NCBI RefSeq assembly: GCF_014635345.1
Contig: NZ_BMCU01000001.1
Location: forward strand, 62,001 to 126,000
Direction of reading: 5' to 3'
Origin: Rhodococcoides trifolii
Lineage (GTDB): Bacteria; Actinomycetota; Actinomycetes; Mycobacteriales; Mycobacteriaceae
Length of the DNA stretch: 64,000 nt
Of this stretch, positions 16,000-24,860 are shown in pieces. The translations under genes were made by a program, and so were the position numbers. The notes beneath the pieces are model-generated. The model made no database searches and was not told where the DNA came from. It was given only the letters and a program-made list of their open reading frames with translations. Within the stretch, counting starts at the first letter, position 1. Every line of letters begins with the position of its first letter.

Positions 16000-17253
16000 A
16001 TGAACGACCGTGAGGAACCACCCATCGCACGTCGGCGCGGTGGCCCACCCCAATGGTCGAATCAAACGCCCCGGCCGAATCAGACGCCCCGGCCGAATCA
16101 GACGCCCCGGTCGAACCAGCCGAGACCTGCGCAGCGCCCCAACGAGATCCCCCGCGCGTGGTCCGACGCCCCGCCCCCGCATCGCCCTGATCCCTACGAC
16201 CGCCCCCAGCAGTACCGCGAACCACAGCAATACCGTCAGCCCCAGCCCTACCGAGAACCACCCCGGCGTGAACCGCCAGCCGCTCCGCCCGTCAGGAAGC
16301 CTCGGAAACGACGACACTGGGGTCGCCGAATCGGCGTCGCCCTGCTCGTTCTGCTTCTGCTGATCGTCGGGGCCGGCGTCTGGGCCGACACCTCCCTCAC
16401 CCGCGTCGACGCCCTGACCGACTACGAGGGGCGCGGCGGCGACACGCCGGGCACCAACTGGCTCGTCGTCGGATCCGACAGCCGCGCCGGGCTGACCGAC
16501 GACCAGGAAGCGCAGCTCGCGACCGGCGGCGAAGTCGGCAACGGACGCACCGACACTCTCCTGCTGATCCACATTCCCCGGTCCGGTCCGACCACCATGG
16601 TCAGCCTGCCGCGCGACTGGTACGTCCCCATCCCCGGCAACGGCACCGACAAGCTCAATGCCTCCTTCGCCATCGGCGGCGCACCGCTCACCGTCCAGAC
16701 CGTCGAGAACGCGACCGGACTGCACATCGACCACTACGCCGAGGTCGGGTTCGGCGGCTTCGCCGGAATGGTCGACGCGATCGGCGGCGTGGACGTCTGC
16801 GTGCCCTACGCCATCGACGACCCCCTCGCAGGTCTGAACGTCGCCGCCGGCTGCCAGACGCTGTCCGGGCCGCAGGCCCTCGGCTTCGTCCGCAGCCGCG
16901 CCACCGCGCTCGCCGACCTCGACCGCATGAACAACCAGCGTCTGTTCCTCTCGGCGCTGCTGTCGAAGGCGACGAGCCCGTGGACGCTGATCAACCCCTT
17001 CCGGGTGCTGCCGCTCGTGAGCGACACGGTGAAGTCGCTGACGGTCGACGACGGCGACCACATCTGGAACCTCGCCGCACTCGGGTGGGCCCTGCGCGGG
17101 GAGATGGTCACCACGACGATTCCGGTCAGCGGTTTCGAGGACGTCGACGGATCGGGCAACGTATTGCTCTCCGACCGCGATCGTGCGTCCCAGTTCTTTC
17201 AATTACTCGCCGACGATCAGCAGATTCCTCCCGAGCTGAGAACGTCGGGCTGA
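16000..17253 (+). CDS. LytR-CpsA-Psr (LCP) family cell-wall ligase
   Basis: A 417-residue type II membrane protein. Residues 1-105 are cytosolic, Pro/Gln/Arg-rich, with three NQTPRP-type repeats and QQYREP/QQYRQP repeats; a helix at ~110-130 (RIGVALLVLLLLIVGAGV) is followed by the LCP domain with NWLVVGSDSRAGL, GRTDTLLLIHI, SLPRDWYVPI and GFVRSRATALADLDRM. LCP proteins attach arabinogalactan or other polymers to peptidoglycan from lipid carriers. There is no LytR_C domain after it. TACAGT (15987-15992) lies seven bases before ATG 16000, suggesting a leaderless start. Confidence 0.9.
   Translation: MNDREEPPIARRRGGPPQWSNQTPRPNQTPRPNQTPRSNQPRPAQRPNEIPRAWSDAPPPHRPDPYDRPQQYREPQQYRQPQPYREPPRREPPAAPPVRKPRKRRHWGRRIGVALLVLLLLIVGAGVWADTSLTRVDALTDYEGRGGDTPGTNWLVVGSDSRAGLTDDQEAQLATGGEVGNGRTDTLLLIHIPRSGPTTMVSLPRDWYVPIPGNGTDKLNASFAIGGAPLTVQTVENATGLHIDHYAEVGFGGFAGMVDAIGGVDVCVPYAIDDPLAGLNVAAGCQTLSGPQALGFVRSRATALADLDRMNNQRLFLSALLSKATSPWTLINPFRVLPLVSDTVKSLTVDDGDHIWNLAALGWALRGEMVTTTIPVSGFEDVDGSGNVLLSDRDRASQFFQLLADDQQIPPELRTSG
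16058..16111 (+). repeat. 18-bp in-frame tandem repeat
   Basis: Three near-identical copies (16058-16075, 16076-16093, 16094-16111) encode NQTPRP-NQTPRP-NQTPRS in the cytosolic tail of the LCP protein. Only single-base differences separate them. Confidence 0.9.
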
Positions 17254-17270
17254 CGGGTAACCTGCTCTCC

Positions 17271-17816
17271 ATGACCAGCGCCATGCAGAACAGCGATTTC
17301 CACGTCTTGCTGCGCGAGCAGGTACGCCACGAGTTCACCGCGTCGCAGCAGTACATCGCCATCGCCGTCTACTTCGACGGTGCCGACCTGCCTCAGCTCG
17401 CCGCCCGCTTCTACGCCCAGGCGAACGAGGAGCGCGGCCACGCGATGATGATGATCCAGTACCTGCTCGACAAGGATCTCGAGGTCCGTGTCCCCGGGGT
17501 CGACGACGTCGTCCACGAGTTCTCCAAGGTCCGCGAGCCGGTCGAGCTGGCGTTGGCGCAGGAACAGAAGGTGACCGAGCAGATCACGACGCTGGCCCGC
17601 ACGGCACGCGACACCGGGGACTACCTCGGCGAGCAGTTCATGCAGTGGTTCCTCGCCGAGCAGATCGAGGAGATGGCGGCGATGACGACGCTGCTCACCA
17701 TCGTCGACCGCGCCGGCGACAATCTTTTCCACATCGAGGACTTCGTGGCCCGCGAAATGAACAAGGCCGGCGACGCGTCCGTCGGCGCCCCCCGCGCCGC
17801 CGGCGGAATGGCCTGA
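17271..17816 (+). CDS. bfrB: Ferritin (BfrB-like, non-haem)
   Basis: A 181-residue four-helix iron-storage protein that assembles into a 24-mer and oxidises Fe(II). Ferroxidase residues are in place: HEFTASQQYIAIAVYF (first Glu and Tyr), NEERGHAMMMIQYL (Glu-Glu-x-x-His) and QWFLAEQIEEMAAM. The length and C-terminal tail match actinobacterial BfrB. TAACCT (17258-17263) lies seven bases before the ATG, so it may be transcribed leaderless from inside the end of the LCP gene region. I see no good iron box here, although mycobacterial bfrB is IdeR-activated. Confidence 0.92.
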   Translation: MTSAMQNSDFHVLLREQVRHEFTASQQYIAIAVYFDGADLPQLAARFYAQANEERGHAMMMIQYLLDKDLEVRVPGVDDVVHEFSKVREPVELALAQEQKVTEQITTLARTARDTGDYLGEQFMQWFLAEQIEEMAAMTTLLTIVDRAGDNLFHIEDFVAREMNKAGDASVGAPRAAGGMA

Positions 17817-18722
17817 TTACCGCAGCGTGACCTGACGGCTCCGCAGGCCGTCACGCGCGCGTCGTTCGTCGGTCGTCATCGGCGTCGTGTCGGCGAGAGC
17901 CTCGTCGAGTCGACGGCCCAATTCCTGTGTGCCGGTTGCCCATTCGTCGGGGTGAAGCTCCGGGTCCAGATCGAACACCGGAACCAACAGGCCGTGCGTG
18001 CGGAACGATCCCGCGAACCGCGATCCCTCACCGAGGTCGAGGTGACCGGCCGACTGCAGACGGGCGAGCGCGTGCATCAGGGCGTCCTCGTCCTCCGGGC
18101 GGACCCACCGCAGGTGCGCCTTGTCGCCGGCGTCGACCCAGTACGCCGCGCTGACTCCGTCGGCGGTGATGCGGGCGGACGGAAGGATGGCCGAGTTGGC
18201 CTGTTCGATCGTGGCGGCGACGTCGTCGTCCGGGGTGGTGCCCTCGGGGATCCACCAGCCGAAGTCCTTGTGCACGGTGATGTCGAGCGGGGCCGATCCG
18301 TCGACCACGTCGATCAGCCGCGGGCCGTCTGCGGTTCCGGCCTTCAACGACTGACCGGGCTCGGCGGTCTTGGCCCAGTCGATGGACGTGCCGACGTCTA
18401 GGGAGAGATCGTTCGACTGCACCTGTACCTGCAGGGCGACGAACGCCTCGGCGTCGCCGGAGGAGTCACGGACCAGCGCTGCGACAGCTCCCGGGAGAAC
18501 ACTTGCCAGCGTGAACGACCGGGACGTGTCGGTGACCGGGAGTGGAGCCGTCGCCGAGGCCACGAACTCGCGGAGTGCGATCAGATCGCACTCGAACGCC
18601 AGTCCTTCGAACGGCCGCACCGGCGCTGCGGCGAGGGCCTCGCGCTCCGCCTTCCGCTGCTCCTCGAGCTCCTTGCGTGCGCTGCCTTGCTTCGGTCCAC
18701 TGTTTCTCTTGCTCTTACCCAC
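17817..18722 (-). CDS. DUF5926 family protein
   Basis: A 301-residue soluble protein beginning MGKSKRNSGPKQGSARKELE, a strongly basic N-terminus, then an acidic globular body (KDFGWWIPEGTTPDDDVAA, RWVRPEDEDALMHALARLQ, GLLVPVFDLDPE). This pattern is the actinobacterial DUF5926 family, of unknown role. Its stop abuts the ferritin stop with no gap. Two GTGs (18728, 18722) can start it; 18722 gives the family-typical MGKSK. It lies 11 bases downstream of glpQ and is probably in that operon. Confidence 0.8.
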   Translation of the reverse strand: MGKSKRNSGPKQGSARKELEEQRKAEREALAAAPVRPFEGLAFECDLIALREFVASATAPLPVTDTSRSFTLASVLPGAVAALVRDSSGDAEAFVALQVQVQSNDLSLDVGTSIDWAKTAEPGQSLKAGTADGPRLIDVVDGSAPLDITVHKDFGWWIPEGTTPDDDVAATIEQANSAILPSARITADGVSAAYWVDAGDKAHLRWVRPEDEDALMHALARLQSAGHLDLGEGSRFAGSFRTHGLLVPVFDLDPELHPDEWATGTQELGRRLDEALADTTPMTTDERRARDGLRSRQVTLR

Positions 18723-18733
18723 GAGCACTGAAC

Positions 18734-19492
18734 TTACAGCGCGGCGCTGTCCAGCCACGCCAAGGTTCGGCCGGGGTGGTTCGTCGCCACCCAGCGGACG
18801 CCGGTGTCGCGGCAGTACTCGAGGTCGGCGCGGTCGTCGACCGTCCAGCAGTACGTCGCACGTCCGGCCGCCGCGGCGCGGTCGACGAGGTCGGGGTGCT
18901 CGCGCAGCGTGCGGATCGACGGACCGATCGCCGTGGCGCCGACGGTCGTCGCGGCACCGCCGCCCACGTAGCGGGATGCACTGCCGAGCAGAACCGTCGG
19001 GAGCAGAGGTGCGGCTCGGCGAATGCGCCAGACCGCCGACGGGGCGAACGACATGATCACCGCTCGTGACAGTGTCGCCGAGCCCGGGCGAGCGATACCG
19101 AAGCGATGGAGCTCCGCGAGCACGGTGTTCTCGATCAGACCGCCGTAGCGCACCGGGTGTTTGGTCTCGATGAAGATCTTGGCGGGCTTGGTCTTCCAGT
19201 CCAGGACGAGCTCGATGAGCTCGGAGAGCAGCAGTACGTTCGCGGGGTCGTCCGCGGTTCCGTAGTCGAACCCGTTGAGCGATTCGTACGTCATCGCGCT
19301 GACGATCCCGGTGCCGTTGGACGTGCGGTCGATGGTGCGGTCGTGCACGCACACCACCTTGCCGTCCCTCGTCAGCCGGACGTCGCATTCGAGCCCGTCC
19401 GCGCCTTCCCGCAACGCTTGCTCGTACGCGGCGAGGGTGTGTTCGGGCCGTTCCCCGGACGCCCCGCGGTGGGCTACGACCAGGGGAGTCAT
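18734..19492 (-). CDS. glpQ: Glycerophosphodiester phosphodiesterase
   Basis: A 252-residue GDPD-fold enzyme that cleaves glycerophosphodiesters to glycerol-3-phosphate and an alcohol. AHRGASGERPEHTLAAYEQA contains the catalytic His and metal Glu, GLECDVRLTRDG the ECD metal ligands and VVCVHDRTIDRTSNG the second catalytic His. No signal peptide, so it is cytosolic. The ATG at 19492 overlaps the stop of the DUF4328 gene (ATGA). Position next to ferritin matches M. tuberculosis Rv3842c. Confidence 0.93.
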   Translation of the reverse strand: MTPLVVAHRGASGERPEHTLAAYEQALREGADGLECDVRLTRDGKVVCVHDRTIDRTSNGTGIVSAMTYESLNGFDYGTADDPANVLLLSELIELVLDWKTKPAKIFIETKHPVRYGGLIENTVLAELHRFGIARPGSATLSRAVIMSFAPSAVWRIRRAAPLLPTVLLGSASRYVGGGAATTVGATAIGPSIRTLREHPDLVDRAAAAGRATYCWTVDDRADLEYCRDTGVRWVATNHPGRTLAWLDSAAL

Positions 19493-20373
19493 CCGACCGC
19501 CACCGTCCACCGAGTGATCTCTCGTTCGCGCCCGCGCACGCTCCGGTCCTGTACGCGCCGGATCACGAGAAGCGTGACGACCGCAGTTCCGGCCGCGACC
19601 AGATCCGCGAACCCGGTGAACAGGACGCCGTACGCCTGCGCCTGCAGCCCGTCGCGCAGGCGCCACAGCAACACACCGACGACCACGAACCAGTTGACGA
19701 CCCACGCGGTCCACCACCATCGAACGATCGGGTGGCGTGTCAGCTCGGTCAGGAACACGCCGGGCATCACCAGATTCAGTACGGGCAGGAGCGACCCGAC
19801 GACGATGACCCACCAGCGCCGCGGATCCAGTTCACCGGCCGCCGCGAACATCTCGCGGCGAGCCACCCGAAGCCAGCAGACGCACGCCAGGATGGCGAGC
19901 GCGCCCACGACGACCGACAGCACCGACAGGCAGAGCTCGGCGGCGTCGGACAGGACGAGCTCCAGCGGTGAAATCAGCTGCGAGCGGTTCTGCAGCAACA
20001 CCCCGAACCGAAAGAACTCGGCGAGCGCCGCCGCGACGAGCAACACGGTGGCGGCGACAAGGAGCCGTGGCGCTCTGCCCGCCATCGATTCCAGTGGTGT
20101 CTGCGTCGGTGTCGGCGGCGTGCGGGGTGTGTCGCGCAATCCCCACTGCGGCGTCTCGCGGTAGGACGGGGTGGGCTTCGGGGCGGCGGTGCGCCTGCGC
20201 GGACGCGACGGGATCGGACTGCGAGCAACCCACCTGAAACTGTGGACGGGCGCCCGGCCGCCATCGCGTACCGGAGCCAGTAGTACGCCGTTGCAGCGGC
20301 GGCACCACGTCGCGGGGGCTGCGCCGACCGCCCAGCGGGTACCGCAGCGCGCGCACACCTGGAAGTAACTCAC
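19489..20373 (-). CDS. DUF4328 membrane protein with N-terminal zinc ribbon (Rv3843c-like)
   Basis: A 294-residue protein. Residues 1-35 form a zinc ribbon (CARCGTRW ... WCRRCNG), residues 40-100 are a Pro/Arg-rich linker, and then about six transmembrane helices with the DUF4328 block ELDPRRWWVIVVGSLLPVLN and LWRLRDGLQ. Function unknown. It is coupled to glpQ by a 4-base overlap and starts seven bases after the rhodanese gene, so the three form one transcription unit. Confidence 0.82.
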   Translation of the reverse strand: MSYFQVCARCGTRWAVGAAPATWCRRCNGVLLAPVRDGGRAPVHSFRWVARSPIPSRPRRRTAAPKPTPSYRETPQWGLRDTPRTPPTPTQTPLESMAGRAPRLLVAATVLLVAAALAEFFRFGVLLQNRSQLISPLELVLSDAAELCLSVLSVVVGALAILACVCWLRVARREMFAAAGELDPRRWWVIVVGSLLPVLNLVMPGVFLTELTRHPIVRWWWTAWVVNWFVVVGVLLWRLRDGLQAQAYGVLFTGFADLVAAGTAVVTLLVIRRVQDRSVRGREREITRWTVAVG

Positions 20374-20380
20374 GGCCGGG

Positions 20381-20722
20381 TCAGTACACCGACGCGGGAC
20401 GGCCGTCGTCCGTGATCAGCGGGCGGCCGGCCTGCTGCCACGCCACCATGCCGCCGTCGACGTTGGTCGCTTCGACTCCCGAGTGCAGCAGAAACCGCAC
20501 TGCCTGTGCGGATCGGCCGCCGCCCTTGCAGACGACGTAGAGATCGGCGTCGGGGTCGAGCTCACCCATGCGGGTCGGCACATCCGCCAACGGGATGTGG
20601 ATCGCGCCCGGGGCGTGTCCTTGCTCCCATTCGTCGTTCTCGCGTACGTCGAGCAGAATCGCCGTCGACGACGGTTCCGGCACATCTCCGACGTGCACCG
20701 TCGGTACGCCTCCTGAGGTCAC
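20381..20722 (-). CDS. Single-domain rhodanese-like protein
   Basis: A 113-residue rhodanese. LLDVRENDEWEQGHAPGAIH is the family's opening signature, and the active-site loop is VCKGGGRSA with the sulfur-accepting Cys65. Such stand-alone rhodaneses move sulfane sulfur from donors such as thiosulfate. It starts with a GTG at 20722 and heads the operon with the DUF4328 and glpQ genes. It is divergent from the LLM oxidoreductase. Confidence 0.9.
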   Translation of the reverse strand: MTSGGVPTVHVGDVPEPSSTAILLDVRENDEWEQGHAPGAIHIPLADVPTRMGELDPDADLYVVCKGGGRSAQAVRFLLHSGVEATNVDGGMVAWQQAGRPLITDDGRPASVY

Positions 20723-20801
20723 TTCACGATCCTGTCACGACGCGCGTTTGCCGTGCCACCGACGGCGCCTCGAATTCCGACCTTGCCGCCACAACATGCA
20801 G

Positions 20802-20831
20802 TTATCCCCAGTTTCCACAGGTCGATCCACA
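20802..20831. promoter_or_regulatory. Cluster of DnaA-box-like nonamers
   Basis: TTATCCCCA (20802-20810, 8/9 to TTATCCACA), GTTTCCACA (20811-20819, 7/9) and CGATCCACA (20823-20831, 7/9) lie in one orientation within 30 bases of the divergent gap between the rhodanese and LLM genes. This may be a DnaA-binding or titration site; it could also be chance. Confidence 0.35.
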
Positions 20832-20903
20832 GAAACCGGTAACGCGCAGGTTTCCATCCCCAGACCCCTCGGTCCGGTATTGGGCCCCGCTACTGTCGGC
20901 CGT

Positions 20904-21827
20904 ATGGAACTGCGTGTTTTCACCGAACCACAACAGGGCGCGACGTACGACGAGCTGCTGCGCGTCGCCAAGGCCGCCGAGGACCTCGGCTACGGAGCGT
21001 TCTTTCGATCCGACCACTACCTGGCAATGAGCGGCGACGGCCTCCCCGGTCCCACCGACGCATGGATCACCCTCGCCGGGCTCGCGCGTGACACCTCGAC
21101 CATCCGGCTCGGCACCCTGGTCACGTCGGCGACCTTCCGCTACCCCGGACCTCTCGCCATCTCGGTCGCTCAGGTCGACGCCATGAGCGGCGGCCGGGTC
21201 GAGCTCGGGCTCGGCGCCGGGTGGTTCGCCGAGGAGCACGCTGCGTACGGCATTCCGTTCCCGTCCGTCGGCGAGCGATTCGACCGATTCGAAGAAGCCC
21301 TCGCGGTCGTCACCGGACTGTGGAAGACGCCCGTCGGCGAGACGTTCACCTTCGACGGCCAGCACTACCCGATCACCGATTCACCGGCGCTCCCCAAGCC
21401 GGCACAGTCGATCCCGCCCGTCGTGATCGGCGGTATGGGCAAGAAGCGCACCCCCGAACTCGCGGCTCGGTACGCCGACGAATTCAATCTTCCGTTCGCC
21501 TCGACGGACGCCGCGCAGACGCAGTTCGATCGTGTGCGCGCTGCGTGTACGTCTGCCGGGCGCGATCCCGAGTCGATGATCTTCTCCAACGCACTCGTCC
21601 TGTGCTGCGGCACCACCGAGGCCGACATCGCCCGGCGCGCAAACGTTCTGGGCCGTGAGGTCGACGAGCTGCGCGCCAACGGCGCCGCCGGGTCCCCCGC
21701 CGAGATAGTCGACAAGATCGGCACCTACGCCGAGCTCGGTTCGTCGCGGATCTACCTGCAGACGATGGACCTGTCGGACATCGACCAGCTCGAGCTCGTC
21801 GCGAGCGAGGTCATGCCGCAGCTGTGA
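20904..21827 (+). CDS. LLM-class (luciferase-like) F420-dependent oxidoreductase
   Basis: A 307-residue TIM-barrel flavin/F420 oxidoreductase: DELLRVAKAAEDLGYGAFFR, SDHYLAM, RLGTLVTSATFRYPGPLAI, GRVELGLGAGWFAEEHAAYG and VVIGGMGKKRTPELAARYAD are all family blocks. The motif set fits F420-dependent TIGR03560-type enzymes of mycobacteria and rhodococci. The substrate is unknown. The ATG at 20904 has TACTGT seven bases upstream (leaderless). Its last 17 bases overlap the convergent acyltransferase gene. Confidence 0.88.
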   Translation: MELRVFTEPQQGATYDELLRVAKAAEDLGYGAFFRSDHYLAMSGDGLPGPTDAWITLAGLARDTSTIRLGTLVTSATFRYPGPLAISVAQVDAMSGGRVELGLGAGWFAEEHAAYGIPFPSVGERFDRFEEALAVVTGLWKTPVGETFTFDGQHYPITDSPALPKPAQSIPPVVIGGMGKKRTPELAARYADEFNLPFASTDAAQTQFDRVRAACTSAGRDPESMIFSNALVLCCGTTEADIARRANVLGREVDELRANGAAGSPAEIVDKIGTYAELGSSRIYLQTMDLSDIDQLELVASEVMPQL

Positions 21828-22911
21828 CGTCGGTGCGTCGCCCCGCCCAGCGCGTGACGATCGCGCGCGCGGCGGGGACTTCCACCCACCGGTACATCGC
21901 GTCGGCGACCACACCGGTGATCAGCAGGAACACGGCCACCGCAACCGTCGACCCGACGTGCGGAGCGAGCAGCGCGTACGCCCGGTACAGGATCAGCGTG
22001 TGCACGAGGTAGATCGTGTAGCTGCGAGTCGCCAGCCAGTGGACGACCCGAGACCGGGCCGGTCGGCCGTCGTACCGCGCGAGCAGAAGCACCGTCCCGG
22101 CGATCAGCAGCACCGTCCACAGATGGGCGTGCTGACCGACGTGGAACGCGTCCGTGTCCGTCGCGTACCGAATGGCTTCGAACTGGGCGAGGCCCGCGAC
22201 CACGGCCCACCGCCACGACACCAGCCGCGCCCACGCCAGGTAGAAGATCTGCCCGAGGAAGACCGTGGGCAGAGTCGCCGCAATCTTGTCGAGCATGGGG
22301 ACGGTGTACTCGACCGGCACGTTCGCGGTGTAGACGAGCACGACGACGCACAGGAATGCGCCGAGCAGCGGCGGCACGATGGGGCGGGTCAGAAGCAGTT
22401 TCCGCGTCGCCACGCAGTACAGGTAGAACAGAATCTGCACGCTGAGCGTCCAGGTGACCCCGAGTACGACCACCTCGGGACGGTGAAAGAACCCCAGAAG
22501 GAAGAAGCTCCCGGCGGCGTCTCCGACGCCGATGCCGTCCTGGCGGGAGAACATGCCGTTGACACCGAGCGCCACCAAGAGGATGGCGAGCGCGACCGCG
22601 AACCAGAACACGGGGACGAGCCGGGCTCCTCGCGCGAGAAGATACTGCCGCGGTGGGTGGCGCATCGCGGAGGCCGTGGACACCAAGCCGGTCAGGATCA
22701 TGAAGAACGCGACCCCGACGAACGACAGATGCTGATTGAGTCCGCCGTATCTCACCAGTCCGAACGCGACACCGTCGATGAGCCACCAGCTGGTCTGCAG
22801 GTCGTCGACCAGGTAATAGGAAATATGCGAGTAGACGACCGCCAGCACCGCACCCGCCCGGAGCAGGTTCACCCCCGTGAATTCGATGCGGGGGACGGCG
22901 GCGGCAGACAT
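21811..22911 (-). CDS. Acyltransferase 3 family membrane protein (OafA/OatA type)
   Basis: A 366-residue protein with about ten transmembrane helices. It has the family pattern: NLLRAGAVLAVVYSHISYYL (R-A-x-A-x-x-x-V-x-x-x-H near the start), VAFFMILTGLVSTASAM, YLLARGARLVPVFW and YTIYLVHTLILYR. Such proteins acylate surface glycans or lipids using acyl-CoA; there is no C-terminal SGNH domain. TACAAT lies seven bases before the ATG on the reverse strand, an almost perfect -10 for a leaderless transcript. Confidence 0.87.
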   Translation of the reverse strand: MSAAAVPRIEFTGVNLLRAGAVLAVVYSHISYYLVDDLQTSWWLIDGVAFGLVRYGGLNQHLSFVGVAFFMILTGLVSTASAMRHPPRQYLLARGARLVPVFWFAVALAILLVALGVNGMFSRQDGIGVGDAAGSFFLLGFFHRPEVVVLGVTWTLSVQILFYLYCVATRKLLLTRPIVPPLLGAFLCVVVLVYTANVPVEYTVPMLDKIAATLPTVFLGQIFYLAWARLVSWRWAVVAGLAQFEAIRYATDTDAFHVGQHAHLWTVLLIAGTVLLLARYDGRPARSRVVHWLATRSYTIYLVHTLILYRAYALLAPHVGSTVAVAVFLLITGVVADAMYRWVEVPAARAIVTRWAGRRTDVTAAA

Positions 22912-23042
22912 TCAGCCGATTGTAAGGTCCCGTTCACTTTCCCGCGGACCTCGGCGGTGTGTTGTTGCGCGTGGTGTACGAATGGGATTGGCTGGGTACA
23001 TCCGCAGCTGTTCAGCATTTACGAAGAAGAGAAGGGAACCAC

Positions 23043-23666
23043 GTGTCCGAGTACACACTGCCCGACCTCGATTACGACTATGCGGCACTCGAGCCGCACA
23101 TTTCGGGACAGATCAACGAGCTTCACCACTCGAAGCACCACGCCACCTACGTTGCCGGCGTGAACACCGCTATCGACAAGCTCGCGGAAGCGCGTGACAA
23201 GGAAGATCACGGCGCGATCTTCCTGTACGAGAAGAACCTCGCGTTCCACCTCGGTGGTCACGTGAACCACTCCATCTGGTGGAAGAACCTCTCCCCCAAC
23301 GGTGGCGACAAGCCCGAGGGTGAACTCGCAGCCGCGATCGACGATCAGTTCGGATCGTTCGACAAGTTCCGCGCGCAGTTCACCGCCGCCGCCAACGGTC
23401 TGCAGGGATCCGGCTGGGCCGTGCTGGGCTACGACACCCTCGGCAAGAAGCTGCTCACGTTCCAGCTGTACGACCAGCAGGCCAACGTGCCGCTCGGCAT
23501 CATTCCGCTGCTGCAGGTCGACATGTGGGAGCACGCCTTCTACCTGCAGTACAAGAACGTCAAGGCCGACTACGTGAAGGCGTTCTGGAACGTCGTCAAC
23601 TGGGCCGACGTTCAGCAGCGCTTCGCCGCCGCGACGTCGCAGACCTCGGGGCTCATCTTCCCGTAG
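23043..23666 (+). CDS. sodA: Superoxide dismutase (Fe/Mn family)
   Basis: A 207-residue enzyme that dismutates superoxide. The metal ligands are visible: a His in [13 protein letters not shown] (near 28), His76 in [10 protein letters not shown], Asp160 and His164 in [13 protein letters not shown]. It has no signal peptide, as in mycobacterial SodA, which is nevertheless exported. GTG 23043, behind AGAAGGGAA, is the start; the family begins (M)[17 protein letters not shown]. Whether iron or manganese is used cannot be decided by eye. A hairpin terminator follows. Confidence 0.96.
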   Translation: MSEYTLPDLDYDYAALEPHISGQINELHHSKHHATYVAGVNTAIDKLAEARDKEDHGAIFLYEKNLAFHLGGHVNHSIWWKNLSPNGGDKPEGELAAAIDDQFGSFDKFRAQFTAAANGLQGSGWAVLGYDTLGKKLLTFQLYDQQANVPLGIIPLLQVDMWEHAFYLQYKNVKADYVKAFWNVVNWADVQQRFAAATSQTSGLIFP

Positions 23667-23678
23667 CTCGTTGTGACT

Positions 23679-23712
23679 CGACAGCCGCGTCCCTACCGGG
23701 GCGCGGCTGTCG
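23679..23712. terminator. Hairpin terminator after sodA
   Basis: An 11-bp perfect stem (23679-23689/23702-23712) is extended by a G-T wobble and three G-C pairs to about 15 bp with a 4-nt loop. It begins 12 bases after the sodA stop. Confidence 0.8.
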
Positions 23713-23830
23713 TCGTTCACGGAAGGTGGCACTCCCAGGGGCTTGTGTGCCAGGTGGTGTTCATGGTTACTTCACGTACGGGCAACGGAGCCCGCGAGTC
23801 GGTTCGGTTCGCGCGCGAGGAGTAACTGCC

Positions 23831-24349
23831 ATGACCAGCATCGGTGTCGCCCCCTTCCATTCGGCCGGAGATCTGCGCGGGTTCGTCGTGTCGGGTCGCT
23901 GGCCGAACACCACGAAGGAATGGGCGCAGTTCCTGGCCTTCACTGTTCGTGTCGTATCGACCCCCGGCCTTCTCGGCACGTCGACCGTGTTCGGGGTACG
24001 CGAGGAACTGCCCGACGACCCCCAGCCCGGCACCATCGGTCTCGTCATGGCGGAAGGGCCCGTGATCGGCGAATCTGCCGTTGCGCCAGGCCGTTTCGCG
24101 GGCCGTCAACCGTCCGCGCTCCTCATGCTCCATCCCCCGTCGGAGACGATGCCGTCCCTCCCGGAATGCGTGGGCGCGGCGTCGGGGTGCGTACTGCTCC
24201 CGGGACTACCGCACCTCGGACTCGATCACCGTGCGGCGTGGGTGGAAGCCGAGGCCGACGGAACTGTGACGTCCATGGTGAGCCGGGTCGGTCTCGACCC
24301 GATCAGTGATCCCGACACCGCAGTTCTGGCCATGCTGCTCGCGTCCTGA
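23831..24349 (+). CDS. Conserved hypothetical protein downstream of sodA (Rv3847-like)
   Basis: A 172-residue soluble protein I can place only by position: a gene of similar size follows sodA in mycobacteria. It has strand-rich segments (TIGLVMAEGPVIGESAV, CVLLPGLPHLGLDHRAAWV) and no membrane helix, signal or catalytic motif. A Shine-Dalgarno (GAGGAG, 23817-23822) precedes the ATG. It ends three bases from the convergent deaminase. Confidence 0.75.
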   Translation: MTSIGVAPFHSAGDLRGFVVSGRWPNTTKEWAQFLAFTVRVVSTPGLLGTSTVFGVREELPDDPQPGTIGLVMAEGPVIGESAVAPGRFAGRQPSALLMLHPPSETMPSLPECVGAASGCVLLPGLPHLGLDHRAAWVEAEADGTVTSMVSRVGLDPISDPDTAVLAMLLAS

Positions 24350-24352
24350 CTG

Positions 24353-24844
24353 TCACTCCGCCGGGAGACCAGCGTTCCGACGGTGGAGCGAGCGCATCTC
24401 GGCCTCGACGTCGCCGACCGGCCCGCGAACACCGATCGACGGCGCCACATCTCCGATGGACAGCGGCGCCACCGGACCCGGCGGCGCGTCCCATTCGGCG
24501 AGCCATGCGCTGAGCTGAGCGCCCGTCACCGCGACGACGGTGTCGCCGAGTCCGACCCACGCGTGCGCCGCCGAGCACATCGCGCAGTGCTCGCCCGAGG
24601 TGTAGACGGTTGTGCGTGTGCGGGCGTCGGCGCTGAGGTTGGCCACCGCCCACTCCACGATGGTGAGCTCGGGGTGGCGGGTGGCATCACCGCCGCTCAC
24701 CCGATTCCGATCCTCGAAGAGCACTCGGCCGTCTGCGTCGACGAGCACCGAACCGAACGGCTCATCGCCGGCATCGAGCGCTTCGCGCGCCAACTCGACG
24801 CAGCGACGAATGTGCACGAGATCGTCGTGACTCGGAAAGCTCAT
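24353..24844 (-). CDS. Nucleoside/guanine deaminase-type CDA-fold protein
   Basis: A 163-residue cytidine-deaminase-like protein. RHPELTIVEWA supplies the zinc His and proton-shuttle Glu (H-x-E), and TSGEHCAMCSAAHAW the Cys-x-x-Cys pair. The Glu-His before the first Cys replaces the usual Pro. Comparable proteins include guanine deaminase and TadA; TadA is unlikely here because the C-terminal half differs. It probably hydrolyses an amino-purine or -pyrimidine. Confidence 0.85.
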   Translation of the reverse strand: MSFPSHDDLVHIRRCVELAREALDAGDEPFGSVLVDADGRVLFEDRNRVSGGDATRHPELTIVEWAVANLSADARTRTTVYTSGEHCAMCSAAHAWVGLGDTVVAVTGAQLSAWLAEWDAPPGPVAPLSIGDVAPSIGVRGPVGDVEAEMRSLHRRNAGLPAE

Positions 24845-24860
24845 GCACCCATTCTGCTGC

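Noticed and set aside
17240..17271. Iron box before ferritin, expected from mycobacterial bfrB
   Set aside because: GGGTAACCT is a short fragment only; no 19-base site with two half-sites could be found.
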